Assembly (NCBI GenBank): GCA_020441345.1
Contig: JAGRMK010000180.1
Location: 1-9,074 of the forward strand
Direction: 5' to 3'
Source of the DNA: Paracoccaceae bacterium
GTDB taxonomy: Bacteria > Pseudomonadota > Alphaproteobacteria > Rhodobacterales > Rhodobacteraceae
DNA: 9,074 nucleotides
A model generated the notes under the pieces. The model had not been told where the DNA came from. It was given only the letters and a program-made list of their open reading frames with translations, and did not search any database. Below, piece by piece: positions 6,101 to 9,074 of this stretch. The position numbers and the translations under genes were made by a program. Position 1 is the stretch's first letter. Each line of letters opens with the position of its first letter.

Positions 6101-6771
6101 CGACATATGCCTCGCGTCTGCGCCTCACGCCACGGGATGCGCACCGGCCAGTCTGGCAAGTCGCCGGGCGTCATCACCTGCGACAGCAAGGCATGCAGGC
6201 GACGGGTGCGCGCGCCCTGCGGGTCCAGCGCCGCGCAGCAAACGTATTCCTCGACCAGGCTGGCCTGCTGTTCATACCCGTAATCGGTAAATCGCGGATT
6301 GGCGCCGGGATCGAACAGATAGGGATCGGCGCTGGCCTGATGCTCCAGCCCCACGCGCAGCGGCGAATAGCCGGTCAAGGCACGGTTCTGCCATTGCCAG
6401 ACATGCGTCAACTCATGGGCCAGGAACATCGCCAGACCCAGCGGCAGGGTTCCATCGGGCAGGCGCGCGAAATCCGCGCGCATCAGGCTGTTGCGCACCG
6501 TCACGCGATTCCACAATGTCACCCCCGCCGTGCGCCCGGTCAGCCATGCGGTTTCTGGCGGCGGCACGATGCGCTCGCGACAGGTGGTCTGCGGGCGCGC
6601 GGGAAACCGATGTTCGCGCAATCCGATCATCCTGCTGGATGCCAAACGAACCTGTGCCGTGTCCAGGCCATCGCCGAACAGTCGCCCGGCCAGGTCCACC
6701 TCATGCGGGGTCAACGGGCGGCCACAGGCGGCAAGTCCGAACAGGATCAACAGGATGAGCGCGTTCCGCAT
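6097..6771 (-). CDS. Putative lipoprotein with a zinc-metallopeptidase HELTH motif
   Basis: The 224-residue protein starts with a lipoprotein signal: MRNALILLILFGLAAC, with lipobox LAAC and lipidated cysteine C16, so it should be exported and membrane anchored. The central AHELTHVWQWQ contains the gluzincin-type HExxH (H119-H123). A later YGYEQQASLVEEY (164-176) offers E174 or E175 as third zinc ligand. The HELTHVWQ pattern resembles the DUF4157 (eCIS core)/'vgr-related' putative metallopeptidases; I cannot name the family with certainty. Further cysteines (C64, C178, C179, C222) could form disulfides outside the cytoplasm. The ATG is preceded by AGAGGG with no spacer, a poor ribosome site, but the signal peptide makes this start almost certain. 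It is the last gene of the minus-strand cluster, 31 bases after the SDR stop. Its stop overlaps that of plsY. The substrate is unknown. Confidence 0.8.
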   Translation of the reverse strand: MRNALILLILFGLAACGRPLTPHEVDLAGRLFGDGLDTAQVRLASSRMIGLREHRFPARPQTTCRERIVPPPETAWLTGRTAGVTLWNRVTVRNSLMRADFARLPDGTLPLGLAMFLAHELTHVWQWQNRALTGYSPLRVGLEHQASADPYLFDPGANPRFTDYGYEQQASLVEEYVCCAALDPQGARTRRLHALLSQVMTPGDLPDWPVRIPWREAQTRGICR

Positions 6772-6802
6772 CCCTCTATCGGAGGGGCCGGTGCGGCATC
6801 CG

Positions 6803-7597
6803 TCAAGCCGATTCGCCCGCGATGGTCTTCAACATCTGGCGTTCATAGAACCGTGGCGCCAGCCGGTTGACCCACCAGGCCAAGCCCGCGACGCGCCCGA
6901 CAGGGATGAAATCGCACCCTCGGTCGAGCCCGCGCAAGATGATGCGCGCTGCGTCGTCTGGCGTCATTTCATCCACTCCGTCGCCTGCCGCCCCCGGTCG
7001 CCCGATGCCCTGCGCGTCGAACCGGGCGCCCGGATTGGTCGCCACGAACGACGGCGCGGCCAGCGCGGTGCGCACGCCATGGGCCGCTTCCTCGCCCCGC
7101 AGCGAGCCAAAGAACCCGCCCAGCGCATGTTTCGACGCGGCATAGGCCGTGCGGTGCTTCAAGGGTGCGAACCCCGCAACCGACGTGATCGCCAGATGCG
7201 TGCCCTGCGCCGCACGGATATCGGGCAGCACCGCCGCCGCCAGATTCACCGCGCCCCAATAGTTGATCTCGAACACCCGGCGATGGGCTGCCGGATCGAC
7301 CCGCTCGAACGGCGCAATCAGCGTGATACCGGCATTGTAGATCACCAGATCCAGACTGGGCCGCACGCCCCGGATCGTCTCGACAACCCGCGCCACGGCC
7401 TCGGCGTCGGTCACGTCGCAGGTGTGCAGACTTTGCTGCGCCCCTTCTCCCAGGTCGCCGAACGCCCCCGGCAGATCGAGCAGCGCGCAATGCCAGCCGC
7501 GAGCCTGCAACCGCGCCGCCAGCGCCCGGCCAAGCCCACCCGCACCGCCGGTGATCACCGCCGTCTTCGCGGGCGCGGTCCTCGCCGCCGCTGTCAC
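6803..7597 (-). CDS. Classical short-chain dehydrogenase/reductase (SDR)
   Basis: This is a 264-residue soluble NAD(P)-dependent oxidoreductase. The cofactor loop TGGAGGLG lies at 16-23, D61 at the adenine pocket, NAG at 88-90, the catalytic asparagine in EINYWG (N112), serine in ITSVAG (S139), and Y152-xxx-K156 in YAASK. D41 at the end of strand 2 (ALLDLPG) suggests NAD(H) rather than NADP(H). The start is set at GTG 7597, because GTGA then overlaps the stop of the upstream epimerase gene by four bases; a GTG at 7618 would add seven residues. The C-terminus (RVAGLAWWVNRLAPRFYERQML) has an aromatic, amphipathic stretch that could form a substrate cover or touch the membrane. The substrate cannot be read from sequence. 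Linkage to the epimerase and the BASS transporter suggests they act on the same compound. Confidence 0.9.
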   Translation of the reverse strand: MTAAARTAPAKTAVITGGAGGLGRALAARLQARGWHCALLDLPGAFGDLGEGAQQSLHTCDVTDAEAVARVVETIRGVRPSLDLVIYNAGITLIAPFERVDPAAHRRVFEINYWGAVNLAAAVLPDIRAAQGTHLAITSVAGFAPLKHRTAYAASKHALGGFFGSLRGEEAAHGVRTALAAPSFVATNPGARFDAQGIGRPGAAGDGVDEMTPDDAARIILRGLDRGCDFIPVGRVAGLAWWVNRLAPRFYERQMLKTIAGESA

Positions 7598-8514
7598 GGC
7601 CGTGCCCAGGCGCGCCACAGGTCGAATACCTGCGCCGAGGTCAGCTCTGGCGTATAACCAAACACCTCTTTCAGCGCCCGGTTATCCAGCACCGGGCGGT
7701 ATTGCAGGAACCCGACCTGCTCTGGCCCGTAGCGGCTGAGCCCCAGCGGCCGAGCAACCGCCAGCGCCGCCCGCAAGACCCACGCAGGCAGGGTCAGCAC
7801 CGGCTTGCCCATCGCCCGTGCCAGATCCCGCATCGTCATCGCCCCGTCGCCCGCGACGTTGAACACCCCCGCCGGGCCCACCGTCGCCGCGCGCCCCAGG
7901 ATACGCGCCAGATCTTTCGTCCAGATGAACACGAACGGGCTGTCGGACCCGGCCACCGCCAGAAGGCGCGGCTTGCGAAACAGCGCGGTAATCTGGTTGT
8001 CCACCCCCTCGCCCAGCACCGTGCCGACGCGCAGCACCACCTGTTCCAGCCCCGGATGATCCACGCGCGCCCGCGCCAGCAACTCTTCGACCTGCCGCTT
8101 GTGATCGGCATAGGGGAATTCCACATTGCCCCGCACCGGATCGCTTTCCACCAGCGGCACCGGGTTGTCCGCATGATACCCATAGGCGGCCCCTGACGAG
8201 GTCACCACCAGCCGTCGCACCCCATGCACCAAGCAGGCCTCCAACACGTTGCGGCTGCCCTGCACATCCACCCGCCACTCGAAGTCGCGGGTCGACCCCC
8301 TGGGCGGCGTCACGATCGACGCCAGATGCACCACCACATCGGGCCGAAACGCGCCGATGACACGCGCCGGGTCCGCGCCCGTCACATCCATCCGCTCGAA
8401 CTCCGCGCCGTCGACAGGGTGCAGGTCGGTCGCAAGGACCCTGTGCCCGTCCAGCCCCGCCAAAAGAGCACGCCCGACATTGCCCCCGGCCCCGGTGATC
8501 AGAATGCGGGTCAT
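7594..8514 (-). CDS. NAD-dependent epimerase/dehydratase family protein (extended SDR)
   Basis: The protein has 306 residues. The glycine motif ITGAGGNVG (6-14) and D30 after strand 2 (ATDLHP) mark an NAD-binding extended SDR. VVHLAS (61-66), TSSGAAYG (105-112) and Y135-xxx-K139 (PYADHK) supply the remaining cofactor and catalytic elements. The C-terminal GPEQVGFLQYRPVLDNRALKEVFGYTP (263-289) is shared with many proteins annotated only as NAD-dependent epimerases; sugar epimerase, hydroxysteroid dehydrogenase-like or reductase roles are all possible. The start is ATG 8514, with GGAGG four bases before it (complement of 8519-8523) and an ATGA overlap with the transporter stop; a longer frame up to 8580 has no such support. 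The downstream SDR start overlaps this gene's stop, so transporter, epimerase and SDR look like one translationally coupled unit. Confidence 0.9.
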   Translation of the reverse strand: MTRILITGAGGNVGRALLAGLDGHRVLATDLHPVDGAEFERMDVTGADPARVIGAFRPDVVVHLASIVTPPRGSTRDFEWRVDVQGSRNVLEACLVHGVRRLVVTSSGAAYGYHADNPVPLVESDPVRGNVEFPYADHKRQVEELLARARVDHPGLEQVVLRVGTVLGEGVDNQITALFRKPRLLAVAGSDSPFVFIWTKDLARILGRAATVGPAGVFNVAGDGAMTMRDLARAMGKPVLTLPAWVLRAALAVARPLGLSRYGPEQVGFLQYRPVLDNRALKEVFGYTPELTSAQVFDLWRAWARP

Positions 8515-9074
8515 GACGCCTCCGGCAGGGGCCGCCTGCCCCAGAGAACCGCCAGCGCAAGGCCGGATATCGCGTGCCACATGCCCCAGAAAGCCGCGAC
8601 CACCGCCATGCCGCCCAATCCACCGAAAAACGCAAAGATCAGGATCAGACCAAGCCCCGAATTCTGGATCCCGGTCTCGATGGTGATCGACCGCCGGTCG
8701 CGCGGGGCCAGCCCCGCCAGCGTTGCGATGACAAAACCCAGCGCCAGGGCCAAGGCATTATGCGCTACCACCAGCCCCGCCACGGTCCCCGCAAGATCCA
8801 GGAAATACCCCCAGTTCGCGGCCAGAGCGGCAACGATGAATCCGACGAAGATCACCATCGACAGGATCTGCATCGGCCTGCGTATCCGGGTCGCCAGCGC
8901 CGGCATGCGCGCGTTGACCAGCATGCCCAGCGCCAGCGGCAGAACCAGAAGAAACACCACCGTCATCGCCACCTGCGCCGGGTCGATCGCGGTCTGCACC
9001 AGGATCGCCCGGGTCGGCGCATAGAGCCCGCCCCAGAGCGCAATGTTCAACGGTGTCAGCATGATCGCCCCGAC
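8511..9074 (-). CDS. Bile acid:sodium symporter (BASS) family transporter, N-terminal part missing
   Basis: The gene runs off the right edge; the frame is open to base 9074 (VGAI precedes the first visible Met at 9062), so about 187 residues of a protein usually near 300 are seen. They are almost all membrane helices, separated by short charged loops (NARMPALATRIRRP; APRDRRS). The conserved ETGIQNSGLG (visible residues 133-142) is the BASS hallmark, where the acidic residue and Q/N help bind sodium in structurally known members. TPLNIALWGG near the visible start also fits the family. Members import organic anions (bile acids, keto acids, pantoate, sulfonates and others) with Na+, so the true substrate is open. 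The stop overlaps the epimerase ATG (ATGA). Confidence 0.85.
   Translation of the reverse strand, partial: VGAIMLTPLNIALWGGLYAPTRAILVQTAIDPAQVAMTVVFLLVLPLALGMLVNARMPALATRIRRPMQILSMVIFVGFIVAALAANWGYFLDLAGTVAGLVVAHNALALALGFVIATLAGLAPRDRRSITIETGIQNSGLGLILIFAFFGGLGGMAVVAAFWGMWHAISGLALAVLWGRRPLPEAS

Noticed and set aside
6772..6786. Small inverted repeat CCCTC/GAGGG before the lipoprotein gene
   Set aside because: Only 5 pairs in a GC-rich 31-base gap, easily chance; it also covers the likely ribosome-binding region.
5347..6870. 507-codon open frame on the plus strand from the end of the pyrC-like gene through plsY into the opposing lipoprotein gene
   Set aside because: It runs through clearly real genes in the wrong frame or strand, has no recognisable domain and is explained by GC bias.
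6491..7657. 388-codon plus-strand frame opposite the SDR and lipoprotein genes
   Set aside because: Low-complexity Arg/Pro/His-rich translation; the minus-strand proteins have complete motifs.

Overview
The window is high-GC (roughly two thirds G+C) chromosomal DNA of an alphaproteobacterium, most likely Rhodobacteraceae (Rhodobacter/Paracoccus/roseobacter type). This placement is an inference from the base composition, the gor-hflK-hflC order, the glycine-rich HflK and the unusual PyrC-like protein followed by plsY. Genes are densely packed, with many stop/start overlaps. There is no tRNA, rRNA, CRISPR array, insertion sequence or prophage gene, and no gene-free stretch longer than about 140 bases.

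Left part (1-4074, + strand): the 3' nearly complete part of gor (plant/cyanobacterial-type glutathione reductase, cut at the window edge); hflK and hflC (membrane SPFH complex that controls the FtsH protease), joined by a one-base stop/start overlap; a perfect 10-bp GC hairpin after hflC that could end transcription; and a small two-helix membrane protein with a PH-like domain. The 3' end of hflC carries an exact in-frame 15-bp tandem duplication.

Middle (4075-6100, + strand): a 137-base gap with a 13-base palindrome, then a dihydroorotase-family gene and plsY (acyl-phosphate:glycerol-3-phosphate acyltransferase), overlapping by ATGA. The dihydroorotase-like protein keeps the family fold and length but has lost most metal-binding and catalytic residues. 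It is probably a non-catalytic PyrC', and no pyrB lies beside it.

Right part (6097-9074, - strand): a convergent cluster read right to left. It comprises a bile acid:sodium symporter (BASS) family transporter (cut at the window edge), an extended-SDR NAD-dependent epimerase/dehydratase, a classical SDR, and a lipoprotein with a zinc-peptidase HELTH motif. The first three genes overlap by 4 bases at each junction, which suggests co-translation and perhaps one pathway: uptake of an organic anion, then NAD-dependent oxidation or epimerisation. The lipoprotein gene ends inside the plsY stop codon; the two opposing stops share the palindrome CTAG.

The most notable items are the degenerate PyrC, the transporter/two-dehydrogenase cassette, and the HELTH lipoprotein. 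Nothing here clearly amounts to a wholly new system.
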